Counted from the stretch's first letter, positions 36,768-49,800 are shown. The stretch: 57,985 nt of DNA from Microvirga tunisiensis (GCF_009296175.1 NZ_VOSK01000016.1:1-57985); one strand, 5' to 3'. Notes: generated from the sequence alone by a model not told the origin. Program-made: numbers and translations.

Positions 36768-36860
36768 CACGTCATCACCGGCCTCGTGCCGGTGATCCCG
36801 ACCATGAGAAGCGCGGCACTCTTCCAATCGAGATGGCCGGGACAGGCCCGGCCATGACAT
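36768..36860. repeat. Family A palindromic repeat, copy 6
   Basis: Between the binding protein and the first permease. Hairpins ATCACCGGC/GCCGGTGAT and ATGGCCGGG/CCCGGCCAT, flanked by CACGTC and GACATG. Confidence 0.85.
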
Positions 36861-36865
36861 GGTGG

Positions 36866-36966
36866 GTGTCATTCCCGGCCGGAGCGCAGCGGAGGGGAAG
36901 GGAATCCACTCACACATGCCGAGGTGTGGATCCCCTTCCCTTGCTTTCACTCGCCGGGGATGACAC
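36866..36966. repeat. Family B palindromic repeat, copy 4
   Basis: Six bases after family A copy 6. TGTCATTCCCGGCCGG at the left, CCGGGGATGACAC at the right. This A-B pair fills most of the 302-bp gap within the transporter operon, so it probably lies in the mRNA. Confidence 0.85.
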
Positions 36967-37028
36967 TGGCGCCACCCCACCCTCAATCCCCTCCCGCGAG
37001 GGGATGGGAAAACCGGGCTCGTAAACTC

Positions 37029-37976
37029 ATGCTGCGTCTTGCCATTTCACGTCTCGTCTCGCTGGCAGTCACCCTTCTGGCCGTCTCGCTCGCAATCTTC
37101 CTGATCCTGGAAGTCCTGCCGGGCGATCCGGCCGCGATCATGCTCGGCACGGCTGCGCGTGAGGATACGCTCGCGGCCTTGCGGCAGGAGCTCGGGCTCG
37201 ATCAGCCGGCGCTCGTGCGCTACCTGCAATGGATCGGCGGCATTCTTCACGGCGATCTCGGCACATCGATCACGTACAAGATGCCGGTCTCAACCCTCGT
37301 GGCCGAGCGCATGAACGTGACGCTGCCGCTGAGCCTGCTTGCCATTCTCATCTCGACGGCGCTTGCGCTTCCGCTCGGCGTCGCGGCCGCGGCGCGGCGC
37401 GACGGAGCGGTGGATCGCGCCGTGCTCGTGTTCAGCCAGCTCGGCGTGGCGGTGCCGAATTTCTGGATCGGCCTTCTGTTCATCCTCTTCTTCTCGACCT
37501 GGCTCGGCTGGTTTCCGGCCGGAGGCTTTCCCGGCTGGAGCGCGGGGATCTGGCCTGCCTTCCAGGCGCTTCTCCTGCCCGCCGTGGCGCTCGCCCTGCC
37601 CCAGGCGGCCGTGCTGACGCGGGTCACGCGCTCGGCGACATTGGAGGTGATCGGCGCCGATTTCGTGCGCACCGCCCGCGCCAAAGGCGTCGACAGGGGA
37701 GGAACGCTGCGCCGGCACGTGGTTCCGAACGCGCTCATTCCGGTCACCACCATCCTCGGCTTGCAGCTCTCGTTCTTCTTCGGCGGTGCGATCCTCGTGG
37801 AGAACGTGTTCAACCTGCCGGGCCTCGGACGGCTCGCCTATCAGGCGCTCAACCAGCGCGACCTCGTGGTGATCAAGGACATTGTGCTGATCTTTTCCGG
37901 CCTCGTCATCGTGGTGAATTTCATCGTCGATATCGGCTATGCCATCCTCGATCCGCGCCTGAGGGGACGGTCATGA
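37029..37976 (+). CDS. Peptide/opine ABC transporter permease (DppB-like)
   Basis: 315 residues, about six membrane helices, starting with the family N-terminus LRLAISRLVSLAVTLLAVSLAIF and EVLPGDPA. The EAA-type loop TARAKGVDRGGTLRRHVVPNALIPV contacts the ATPase. The start at 37029 is chosen because the frame upstream to 36924 translates repeat DNA. Its stop overlaps the next permease start by 4 bp (ATGA). Confidence 0.93.
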   Translation: MLRLAISRLVSLAVTLLAVSLAIFLILEVLPGDPAAIMLGTAAREDTLAALRQELGLDQPALVRYLQWIGGILHGDLGTSITYKMPVSTLVAERMNVTLPLSLLAILISTALALPLGVAAAARRDGAVDRAVLVFSQLGVAVPNFWIGLLFILFFSTWLGWFPAGGFPGWSAGIWPAFQALLLPAVALALPQAAVLTRVTRSATLEVIGADFVRTARAKGVDRGGTLRRHVVPNALIPVTTILGLQLSFFFGGAILVENVFNLPGLGRLAYQALNQRDLVVIKDIVLIFSGLVIVVNFIVDIGYAILDPRLRGRS

Positions 37977-38815
37977 GCAAGCGCTCCCGCATTCCCTTGA
38001 ACACCGCCCTCGTCGTCGGCGGCATTCTCACCGCGCTGCTCATCGTCACCGCACTCGTGTCGCTCGTCTGGACGCCGGAGGTGCCGACCCGTGTGCGTGT
38101 CGCCATGCGCCTGAAAGGCCCCGGCGAAGTCGGCCTTCTCGGCACAGATCATTTCGGCCGCGACGTCGCTTCGCTCCTCATGGTAGGTGCCTGGAATTCG
38201 CTCGCCATCGCCTGGCCTGCGGTGCTGCTGGGTGCGGCCATCGGCACCGCCATCGGCTGCGCGGCGGCGGCCTGGAAGGGCATCGCCGACGAGATCGCCA
38301 TGCGCGTGTCGGACGTGGTCTTCGCTTTCCCCGCCGTGCTGTCCGCGATCATGATCGGAGCGCTCGTGGGCTCCGGCCCTCTCGCGGCGATCCTGGCGAT
38401 TGCGGTGTTCAACATCCCCGTGTTCGCCCGCGTTACGCGCGGCGTCGCGCTCCAGGTCTGGACGCTCGACTACATCGCGGCAGCCCGCGCCATCGGCAAG
38501 CATCCCTTGCGGATCACCTGGGAGGACGTGATGCCGAACATCGCGGGCGCGCTCATCGTCCAGGTGACGATCCAGCTCGCGCTCGCCATCCTGACCGAAG
38601 CGGGCCTGAGCTATCTCGGCCTTGGCGTGCGCCCGCCCAATCCGAGCTGGGGCCGCATGCTGAGCGATGCGCAGACCTATCTCTCGCAGGCCCCTCACCT
38701 CGCCATCGCGCCCGGCATCGCCATTGCGCTCTCGGTGCTGGGCCTGAACCTGTTGGGGGACGGACTGCGCGACGCCCTCGATCCGACGTTGAAAGGCAGA
38801 GGCGCCACCGCTTAG
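37973..38815 (+). CDS. Peptide/opine ABC transporter permease (DppC-like)
   Basis: 280 residues, second membrane subunit. N-terminal helix about 11-32, LLGTDHFGRDVASLLMVGAWNSL is the DppC signature, and the EAA loop is AARAIGKHPLRITWEDVMPNIAG. C-terminal GLSYLGLGVRPPNPSWGRML is also family-specific. Translationally coupled to the first permease by the ATGA overlap. Confidence 0.93.
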   Translation: MSKRSRIPLNTALVVGGILTALLIVTALVSLVWTPEVPTRVRVAMRLKGPGEVGLLGTDHFGRDVASLLMVGAWNSLAIAWPAVLLGAAIGTAIGCAAAAWKGIADEIAMRVSDVVFAFPAVLSAIMIGALVGSGPLAAILAIAVFNIPVFARVTRGVALQVWTLDYIAAARAIGKHPLRITWEDVMPNIAGALIVQVTIQLALAILTEAGLSYLGLGVRPPNPSWGRMLSDAQTYLSQAPHLAIAPGIAIALSVLGLNLLGDGLRDALDPTLKGRGATA

Positions 38816-38841
38816 GAGCACCCAACAAAATCATGTGCCGC

Positions 38842-38942
38842 CCTCATCCTGAGGAGCAGACGCAGTCTGCGTCTCGAAGGAGCTTCCAGCGAGCACTGGA
38901 TCCTCCTTCGAGACGGTCGCTTCGCGACCTCCTCAGGATGAG
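38842..38942. repeat. Family C palindromic repeat, copy 2
   Basis: Termini CCTCATCCTGAGGAG and CTCCTCAGGATGAGG as in copy 1, with GTCTCGAAGGAG facing CTCCTTCGAGACGG. Closely similar to copy 1 at 24.5 kb. It sits between convergent genes, where it may terminate transcription. Confidence 0.9.
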
Positions 38943-38963
38943 GGCAGTCTTTAACGAAACACT

Positions 38964-39968
<1,005 letters not shown>

Positions 39969-40075
39969 TCTTTCTGGTGCGGTTCAAAGCCGAACGAGGG
40001 TTGCCATGAGATCATCATTCAGAGCCCCGGATGCAACCCGTGAAGCCGCCCGCTCGGGGCACGGCAGCCCTGCAA

Positions 40076-40108
40076 AGAAAAACCCGGCGCTTTCGACGCC
40101 GGTTTTTT
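40076..40108 (-). terminator. Terminator of dctP copy 2
   Basis: Stem CCGGCG/CGCCGG flanked by A and T runs, followed on the minus strand by GGGTTTTTCTTTG. It lies 22 bp past the stop. Confidence 0.8.
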
Positions 40109-40130
40109 CGATGGCTCGATGGAACGAAGA

Positions 40131-41756
<1,626 letters not shown>

Positions 41757-42533
41757 ATGCGCTCTTATAGGCCGATGAACAAGACGCTTATGTTGCTTGG
41801 TGCCTCCATCGTCGCGCAAGGGATGATGTTCGGTGGGGCGGAAGCCCGGTTGGTCCGCTACGAGATCAACGGAAAACAGTATTCCTACAGCACCAACAAT
41901 CACGCCCAGACGGCCGAGGCCAAGAAGCGGATTGCGGCTGCAAAGACGGCCGAGGCTGCAAAGGCAAAGGCCGATGTGGAAAAATCCAAGAACCCTCTCG
42001 CGGCAGCCTTCGGATCCTCCACGCAGAAGGAGGCCAAAGAGGCGGATGAGCGGCTTCGGCAAATCCTTTCCGGCCCGACGGAGTACATGGCGGTTTCCCA
42101 ACCCGCCCCCGACCGCGTCGGCGATTCCGACAAGAAGCCTCAGGACAAGCAGCCTCGTCAGGCTTCCACCGCCAAGGATGCTCAGAAGCCCATCGTCGTG
42201 GTCCGAGCGCCGGCCAAGCCAATCCGAATGTCGGCGTCGACGGCGTCCCTCGTGATCGCAGAACCGGTCGCCCCGCAGCGTCAGACGAAGGTGAAGTCCG
42301 TCTCCTTCGATATGCAGACGGGCATCAAGGCGACGATCATGATCGACGGGACGATCGAGGAGGAGCCGTTCGACAGCAGCGCTCTTGTCTTCCTGGCTCC
42401 CGAACCGGAAAAGGCGAACAGTCTGACGGCCTTCGTGAACCAGCTGCGCAAGAGCGCGCCTGAGGAAGCGACCGGCTCGATCAGAACCAGCGTGGCCGAG
42501 CCGGACGACGGCTCCCTGATCCGGCATCGGTGA
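41757..42533 (+). CDS. Secreted protein of unknown function
   Basis: 258 residues, not recognised. Signal-type N-terminus (about 1-30: MLLGASIVAQGMMFGGAEA) then YEINGKQYSYSTNN, a short beta segment. Residues 48-80 form an Ala/Lys-rich helix (AKKRIAAAKTAEAAKAKADVEK). The middle (105-165) is proline- and lysine-rich and probably disordered. A second folded part (about 185-235) has VSFDMQTGIKATIMIDGTIEEEPF. GGGGAAG precedes the ATG. A cell-envelope role is suggested by the signal and charged linker only. Confidence 0.72.
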   Translation: MRSYRPMNKTLMLLGASIVAQGMMFGGAEARLVRYEINGKQYSYSTNNHAQTAEAKKRIAAAKTAEAAKAKADVEKSKNPLAAAFGSSTQKEAKEADERLRQILSGPTEYMAVSQPAPDRVGDSDKKPQDKQPRQASTAKDAQKPIVVVRAPAKPIRMSASTASLVIAEPVAPQRQTKVKSVSFDMQTGIKATIMIDGTIEEEPFDSSALVFLAPEPEKANSLTAFVNQLRKSAPEEATGSIRTSVAEPDDGSLIRHR

Positions 42534-42547
42534 TCTCCGGAACCGCC

Positions 42548-43623
42548 TCAGCCATGGGCGTCTGTAACGCCCGCCTCCAGAATTGAGAGCCGGGCCCGGT
42601 TGGCATCGATCTCGGCCATTGCGCCATAGGGTAATGTGACCATCGGATCGGTGTGCCCGAATTCGCATTCGGCCAGGACCGGAAGGCGCGGCAGGCCCGC
42701 CTCGGCGAGGGCGCGCACGACCGCGTCCTCCTGCGCCTTCCTGTAAGCCTCGTCCGTCTGCCCGCCGGGGCGTCCGAGAATGATGCCCGCGAGGCGCGCG
42801 AGAATGCCTTGGGCGGCGAAATTGCGCAGCCAGCGCAGAACCAGGGTCGGCGGCGGCGCTTCCTCTGAAGTCTCGTAGAAGAGGATCGCCCCGTTCCAGT
42901 AATCCAGCGGCGGCCACCAGTCCGAGCCTTTCAACATCTCCAGGACCTCGGCGCACCCGCCGATGAGATGGCCCTGAGCGATGCCGGTTCCCTGCAGGGT
43001 ACGAGGCCCGGTCGAGGGCGTCAGCCTTCTGCGGCGGTTCTGGTTCTCGGGATCCTTCCAGGGCAGGTGTTCGACAGTCCAGCCGTCCCGGTTCGGCGCG
43101 ATCTCGCCAATGGGGTCCGTTTGAAAGATGGCCTTGCGCAGGGAGTTTTCGGCATGGGCATGCATGCCGCCGTTCTCGGCAAAGCCTGCCATGATCGTCG
43201 GGCCATAGAATGAGCCGAGGCCGGCCTTGAGGCAGCCGAAATGCAGGATTGTCGGATCCGAGTAGCCGAGGAAAACCTTCGGATTGTCCGCAATCACGTT
43301 CAGGTCGATATGCGGGATCAGGCGGATCGCATCGTCGCCGCCGTACTGGCAATGATTCCCTTGATCGAAGGATCCGCGAAGGCCGCATGGATATCCTCGG
43401 CGCGGGCCTGAGGGTTCCGGTCGAGCCATGCGGCCTCGCGGAGGGCATGGGGCATCGCGACAGGCTCGAGCCCGAAGACGTCGGCCAGAACCCTTTTGCC
43501 TGCCTCGTAGCGATGCGGAAAGATGGCCGGCCCACCCCAACTCGTCGACACGATGGCGACAAGATCGCCGGCCTCGAGGGCCCGCGGTTTGACGACAGGT
43601 CTTTTCCACCAACGATCGGCCAT
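42548..43623 (-). pseudogene. LD-carboxypeptidase family (S66) gene with a frameshift
   Basis: S66 peptidases (LdcA) cut L,D-bonds in recycled muropeptides; the related MccF group inactivates microcin C. The N-terminal 100 residues (MADRWWKRPVVKPRALEAGDL... IKGIIAS) are in one frame and the rest (GGDDAIRLIPHIDLNVIADN onward) in another. The join is at 43343/43344, where the minus strand reads AGTACGGCGGC; restoring one T (AGT ATC GGC GGC) gives the family sequence IIASIGGDDAIR. The nucleophile Ser in VFLGYSDPT, and the expected C-terminal acid and His (GGCAEVL, EFGHTDPM), are present. It is a recent mutation or a sequencing error. Confidence 0.85.
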
Positions 43624-43673
43624 GGCATCTCCCGCGCGGCGAGGGTTTGTCTCTTCTCGCAGATCGAACGTAC

Positions 43674-43704
43674 AAAGAAAACGGCGCCGCTTGCACGGCG
43701 CCGT
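43674..43704 (-). terminator. Terminator of groES-groEL
   Basis: Perfect 9-bp stem ACGGCGCCG/CGGCGCCGT with a 6-nt loop, followed on the minus strand by TTTTCTTTG. It lies 27 bp past the groEL stop. Confidence 0.85.
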
Positions 43705-43730
43705 CCATATGGTGTCGATGAAGCCGGAGC

Positions 43731-45362
<1,632 letters not shown>

Positions 45363-45410
45363 TCACTCCTGATGAGACGTAACGATGTGTGACTCTGAAT
45401 GGGATTGGCC

Positions 45411-45725
45411 TTACGCGGCCTTCTTCTGGGCGGCGGTCTGCTCCAGCACGCCCATGATGTCGCTCTCCTTCATGATCAGGAGATCCTCGCCATCGATCTT
45501 CACTTCCGTGCCGGACCACTTGCCGAAGAGCACGGTGTCGCCGACCCGGACGTCGAGGGGAACGAGCTGGCCCTGCTCGTTGCGGGCGCCGGGACCGACA
45601 GCGATCACCTCGCCCTGCTGGGGCTTCTCCTTGGCGGTGTCCGGGATGATGATCCCGCCGGTCGTCTTCTCCTCGGCATTGATGCGCTTGACCACGATAC
45701 GGTCGTGCAAAGGACGGAACTTCAT
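45411..45725 (-). CDS. groES: Co-chaperonin GroES
   Basis: 104 residues: [19 protein letters not shown], the mobile loop [18 protein letters not shown], and [29 protein letters not shown]. Lid of the GroEL chamber. GGAGGAAG precedes the ATG. First gene of the operon; heat-shock control elements lie upstream. Confidence 0.97.
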   Translation of the reverse strand: MKFRPLHDRIVVKRINAEEKTTGGIIIPDTAKEKPQQGEVIAVGPGARNEQGQLVPLDVRVGDTVLFGKWSGTEVKIDGEDLLIMKESDIMGVLEQTAAQKKAA

Positions 45726-45818
45726 GAAGCTTCCTCCAATGATATCAGCATGTTAACTGTCCACGCGGAGCCTCTTCGGGCCCCCGCGGTCGATGATTTG
45801 GTTGAACAAGCTTTACCG

Positions 45819-45869
45819 TTCAAGAGGAGGACTGAAAAAATTTTGGCACTCTTGGGAACCGGGCGCTTC
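45819..45869 (-). promoter_or_regulatory. CIRCE-like operator and heat-shock promoter candidate for groES
   Basis: TTGGCACTC-N9-GGGCGCTTC (45843-45869) has the CIRCE spacing; the left arm matches 8 of 9 and the right arm 5 of 9 positions. A minus-strand CTTGAA (45819-45824), the RpoH -35 hexamer, lies between it and the gene. The expected -10 is weak. The operator abuts a family A repeat starting at 45876. Confidence 0.45.
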
Positions 45870-45875
45870 CCTCCC

Positions 45876-45986
45876 CGTCATCACCGGCCTCGTGCCGGTG
45901 ATCCCGATGATGAAACGCGTTGCGCCCCAGACAACCGAGATGGCCGGGACTGATCCCCGGATCACCTCCGGGGACGGCCATGACGT
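45876..45986. repeat. Family A palindromic repeat, copy 7 (enlarged)
   Basis: Left hairpin ATCACCGGC/GCCGGTGAT is normal. The right half ATGGCCGGG...GGCCATGACG carries an extra inner hairpin (GATCCCCGG/CCGGGGA), making the element about 18 bp longer than the others. Confidence 0.8.
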
Positions 45987-46061
45987 AAAGGGACGTGAAG
46001 GCTCGCGCGAACACCACAGGCTTCTGCTGGGCAATCTCAGTCCACGTCTATTCAGGCCGGC

Positions 46062-46274
46062 TCAGTAATGCGGCGGCGGAGGCTCGGGCGCAGACGGCCC
46101 GCCCGCGTTGTCAGCGACCTCTTGGACGCGGTCGAGCAGCTCGTTGAGCTGGCGTTTCAGGCTGTCGATCTGCTTCCACTGGGCAATGACGGTCTGGTTC
46201 AGATCCTCGATCATCTGGTCCTGATACGCGACGCGCACCTCGAGCGCTTCGATGCGGGCCTCAAGATCACTCAT
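46062..46274 (-). CDS. slyX: SlyX family protein
   Basis: 70 residues, a short coiled coil: [23 protein letters not shown] and [18 protein letters not shown], with the proline tail PEPPPPHY characteristic of SlyX. Function not established. The start at 46274 lies inside the end of trhO (8-bp overlap), so the genes are coupled. Confidence 0.88.
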   Translation of the reverse strand: MSDLEARIEALEVRVAYQDQMIEDLNQTVIAQWKQIDSLKRQLNELLDRVQEVADNAGGPSAPEPPPPHY

Positions 46275-47022
46275 CGGATTGTCCCGTCTCGCCCGCCTGC
46301 TCCACAAGCCCGTGGCCAAGCGCGACCCGCTCGTCGAAGACGAAGCATCCGCCGTTCCAGCGGCTCTCCGTTTCCGGCACCTCTTCCAGGTATTTGAGGA
46401 TCCCACCCTTGAGATGGAACACTTCCTCGAATCCTTGCGCCAGCATGTAGGAGCTGGCCTTCTCGCAGCGGATACCGCCGGTGCAGAACATGGCGACCTT
46501 CCTGTGCTGCGTCGGATCGAGCTCGTTCTTCACGAAATCCTTGAACTCGCTGAAGCGCTTGATCCGCGGGTCGACCGCCCCTTCGAAGGTGCCCATCTCG
46601 ACCTCGAAATCGTTGCGGGTGTCGAGCAGGACGATGCCGGCCTCGTCCAGCAGCCGGTTCCACTCGGCCGGTGTCACATAGGTCCCGACCCGGCGCAGCG
46701 GATCGGTCTGCGGATCGCCGAGGGTCACGATCTCCTTCTTGAGCCGCACCTTCATCCGCTGGAACGGCATCTCCGTCGCGGTCGAGAACTTGAGCTCGAG
46801 ATTGTCGAGACGGCCCATGAACAGCGTACTCTCGCGCAACTCGGTCATGAGCGCATCGATGGCCTCATGGCTTCCGGCGACCGTCCCGTTGATGCCCTCG
46901 TGGGCCAGCAGGAGCGTGCCCCTGACCCCAAGATCCAGGCAGAGCTTGTGCAGCGGGTCCTTCAGCTCCCGGAAGTCCGGCAACGGAACGAACTGGTAGA
47001 GGGCGGCAACTTCGTACGTCAT
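46267..47022 (-). CDS. trhO: tRNA uridine(34) hydroxylase (rhodanese-like)
   Basis: Oxygen-dependent formation of 5-hydroxyuridine at the tRNA wobble position. 251 residues: an N-terminal acylphosphatase-like domain (about 1-95) and a rhodanese domain (about 115-215) with the catalytic Cys180 in [13 protein letters not shown], the UPF0176 signature. C-terminal [15 protein letters not shown] is also family-specific. Confidence 0.94.
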   Translation of the reverse strand: MTYEVAALYQFVPLPDFRELKDPLHKLCLDLGVRGTLLLAHEGINGTVAGSHEAIDALMTELRESTLFMGRLDNLELKFSTATEMPFQRMKVRLKKEIVTLGDPQTDPLRRVGTYVTPAEWNRLLDEAGIVLLDTRNDFEVEMGTFEGAVDPRIKRFSEFKDFVKNELDPTQHRKVAMFCTGGIRCEKASSYMLAQGFEEVFHLKGGILKYLEEVPETESRWNGGCFVFDERVALGHGLVEQAGETGQSDE

Positions 47023-47096
47023 GGCCGCTGTTTATCAGCAGGAGCCGAGGCGGGAAACCCACCCATCCCGTCCTTGGTGTCACCCCATGCCCTGCC

Positions 47097-47176
47097 ATGG
47101 TCGTCCCCGGACTTGATCCGGAGAACTGTGACCCCTCACCCGATCGGGATCACCGGCATAAGGCCGGTGATGACGA
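47097..47176. repeat. Family A palindromic repeat, copy 8 (variant)
   Basis: Right hairpin ATCACCGGC/GCCGGTGAT with TGACGACG is normal. The left half is the variant GGTCGTCCCCGG...CCGGAGAA. It lies 24 bp after the amidase stop. Confidence 0.7.
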
Positions 47177-47199
47177 CGGAGATCGCACGTTCTTACCGT

Positions 47200-48624
47200 C
47201 TACAGCTTCGGCCAGGGCCGCCTGTCCGGGCACATCGACTCCCAGGCGTGCGAGAGCCGCAGCACGCCGACATCGTCGAAGCGGCGGCCGATGATCTGGA
47301 GGCCGATGGGCAGTCCCGCCGTCGTGAAGCCCCCATTGACGGAGGAGGCCGGCTGGTCCGACATGTTCAAGGCGACCGTGTAGCCGATATGCTCGAACGG
47401 TTCCTCCGGATTGTGGATGGGCGATGCCAGCTCCGCCGGATAGGCGACGCAGGGCGCCACCGGCGAGATCACGAAGTCGAAGCGATGCGTGGCGGCGACC
47501 GCCGCATGCCGCATCACCATCATCTGGTTCATGCCGCTGTAGACTTCGGCACCCGTCAGCGCCTTTCCGCCTTCGGCCCATTGCAGGATGTAGGGCAGGA
47601 TCTTCGCCCGATCCTCGTCGCTCAAGGGAGCGATGTCCATCCACGCCCGCTGGCGCCAGAAATCGTCGAGGCCGTCGAGCATCTCGCGGGTGATGAAGGC
47701 AGGTACCTCTTCGACGATCGCGCCGGCCTCGGCAAGGGCTTTCGCGGCGCGTTCCACGGCCTCTCGGACCTCCGGGTCGAGCGGCATGCCGATGCCCGCC
47801 TGCATCATCACGCCGATCTTCAAACCCTTGATATCGATGTCGAGATCGAGCCAGGGCAGATCCTGGTAAGGCAGGCTCATGGGATCGCGCACGTCAGGAC
47901 GCGTGAGGCTTTTCATCATGAGGGCCGCGTCGCGCACCGTGCGCGTCATCGGTCCTGCGACGCGGCCGTAATAGGTCGGATCGATGGGGATGCGTCCGAA
48001 GCTCGGTTTCAGGCCGAACACGCCGCACCAGGAGGCCGGCAGGCGGATCGAGCCGCCGATATCGGTGCCGATATGGAACGGCCCATAGCCGGCCGCCGCG
48101 GCAGCGCCCGCTCCCGCCGAGCTGCCGCCTGGATTCTTCGAGAGGTCCCATGGATTGCGCGCGAGCGGGTGAAAGCTCGACAACCCGGACGAAAGCATGC
48201 CGTAATCCGGCATGGTGGTCTTGGCGAGAATGACCACGCCATCCTCGCGCAGGCGTGCCGCCGACGGCGCATCCTCGGCGGCCGGGATGAGCGGGCGCGC
48301 CGCCGTGCCGAGCGGCACCGGCGTTCCCTTGGTGGCAATGTTTTCCTTGATAGTCGCGGGAATGCCGTCGAGCGCCTTCGCCTGTCCACTCATCCAGCGC
48401 TGCTCGGAGGCGCGCGCATCGCGAAGCGCCGCGTCCGGGTCGAAGGCATAGAGCGCCTGGAGCCGCGGCTCATAAGTATCGATGCGTGCAATCACAGCCT
48501 TCGTGACTTCGACGGGAGACACCGCCTTGCGGGCAAAAGCTTCGAGAAGCTCAGGAGCGGACCAATCGGCCAGATCGGCCGATGAGCTGCCGCGTGTCTG
48601 ATACGAAGATGTTTGCGTACTCAA
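47200..48624 (-). CDS. Amidase (amidase signature family)
   Basis: Hydrolyses carboxamides by the Ser-cisSer-Lys triad. All parts are visible: Lys in IPATIKENIATKG, the cis-Ser in NPGGSSAGAG and the nucleophile in GTDIGGSIRLPAS. 474 residues from a TTG start at 48624, where GAGGAG lies 9 nt upstream. ATG codons at 48675 and 48660 extend the frame but lack a ribosome-binding site. Substrate unknown: family members include aryl-acylamidases and the GatA subunit, but no GatB/C genes are adjacent. Confidence 0.88.
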   Translation of the reverse strand: MSTQTSSYQTRGSSSADLADWSAPELLEAFARKAVSPVEVTKAVIARIDTYEPRLQALYAFDPDAALRDARASEQRWMSGQAKALDGIPATIKENIATKGTPVPLGTAARPLIPAAEDAPSAARLREDGVVILAKTTMPDYGMLSSGLSSFHPLARNPWDLSKNPGGSSAGAGAAAAAGYGPFHIGTDIGGSIRLPASWCGVFGLKPSFGRIPIDPTYYGRVAGPMTRTVRDAALMMKSLTRPDVRDPMSLPYQDLPWLDLDIDIKGLKIGVMMQAGIGMPLDPEVREAVERAAKALAEAGAIVEEVPAFITREMLDGLDDFWRQRAWMDIAPLSDEDRAKILPYILQWAEGGKALTGAEVYSGMNQMMVMRHAAVAATHRFDFVISPVAPCVAYPAELASPIHNPEEPFEHIGYTVALNMSDQPASSVNGGFTTAGLPIGLQIIGRRFDDVGVLRLSHAWESMCPDRRPWPKL

Positions 48625-49014
48625 TGCGTAATTCTCCTCAAGGAATCGGCCCGCAGCCATGCTGGAGCCTTCCATGAGACCGGTAAACCGGTTTTGTCTT
48701 TGCTCGCGCGCATAGGCCTATGCCACCAACGCAGAGGCAGAGTGTGAAGGTGACAGAAAGAGCCTCCGGCATGATACTCTTTGGAGGCATGCCCGCCGGA
48801 TCATGGCACAAAGCCGAAGCCTTCTCGTTTCCCAGTCACCGAAGAGTTGTTGCCCCGATCCCGACCTTTTCCTGCAAGGAGGCCTCATCAACGGGTGCGA
48901 AACGCCTGTTCATAAAGGTACGCCGAGATTGCACACTCTGAAGTTGTGTAACTATTATCCTATAGAGGTGCCCGGCTTCTTTCCCGGGGATCTGCAACGC
49001 GGTGATACCCTGCC
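48625..49014. other. Amidase/Crp-Fnr divergent region
   Basis: 390 bp with no convincing gene. The right 100 bp become AT-richer (GTAACTATTATCCTATAG at about 48946), probably the promoter of the Crp/Fnr gene. A weak hairpin GCCTCC/GGAGGC occurs near 48764. Confidence 0.4.
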
Positions 49015-49800
49015 ATGAAGAATGGTACGAAGGCCGCCATTCATCGGACAAACCAGCTCCTCGCTGCTTTGGAGCCAGATGATTATTTGTGGCTCGAACC
49101 TCATCTCGAAGTCGTGGACTTGCCTCGGGGCAAGGTCGTCTATCAGACCGGCGAGTCGCTCCGATATTCTTATTTTCCCCATGACGCCGTCGTTTCCCTG
49201 GTCACTGTTCTGCGGAATGGCGGCTCTGTCGAAATGGCCGTGTTCGGGAGGGAATCCGTATTCGGCTTCGTGAGTGCGCTCGTCACCCGTCAATCCTTCG
49301 GACGTTACGTTACTCTGATTTCCGGAACAGCGTCGCGTGTTGCTTTGGATCGCCTGAGCGAGGCCCTTGAAAAGCGCCCGAAAATTCGACGTGTGCTGTT
49401 CCGTTACACGGAAGCCCTTTTGGCGCAGACCCTGCAAACCGTCGCCTGCAATGCGGTTCATAGCGTGGAAGCCCGGTGCTGCCGCGCCATCCTGAGCACC
49501 CGCGACCGAACCGACAAGGACGACATTCCCCTCACCCATGAAACCCTGGCAGAGATGCTCGGGGTTCAGCGCTCGACCGTGAGCAGCGTCACGAGCGCGC
49601 TCCAGCGGATGGGCCTGATCAGTCAGGGCCGTGGGACGGTCAGGATTACCGATCGGACCGGACTCGAGGAGACGGCATGCGAGTGCTACCACGCGATCCG
49701 TCAAAGTTTCGAGAGGCTCTTTCCGGGAGGCCCCGAGCGGGCTGAGCCAATGGCGAAGCCTCGCCCTGCTCCGGCAAAGAATCGCAACACGGCGAGGTGA
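49015..49800 (+). CDS. Crp/Fnr family transcriptional regulator
   Basis: 261 residues. cNMP-like sensor barrel (about 20-130, VVYQTGESLRYSYFPHDAVVSLV, MAVFGRESVFG) and a C-terminal winged helix (about 165-225, LTHETLAEMLGVQRSTVSSVTSAL). There is no Fnr-type N-terminal cysteine cluster. Similar proteins in Hyphomicrobiales are common and mostly uncharacterised. The last 35 residues are a basic, proline-rich tail. It sits among short unknown genes. Confidence 0.9.
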   Translation: MKNGTKAAIHRTNQLLAALEPDDYLWLEPHLEVVDLPRGKVVYQTGESLRYSYFPHDAVVSLVTVLRNGGSVEMAVFGRESVFGFVSALVTRQSFGRYVTLISGTASRVALDRLSEALEKRPKIRRVLFRYTEALLAQTLQTVACNAVHSVEARCCRAILSTRDRTDKDDIPLTHETLAEMLGVQRSTVSSVTSALQRMGLISQGRGTVRITDRTGLEETACECYHAIRQSFERLFPGGPERAEPMAKPRPAPAKNRNTAR

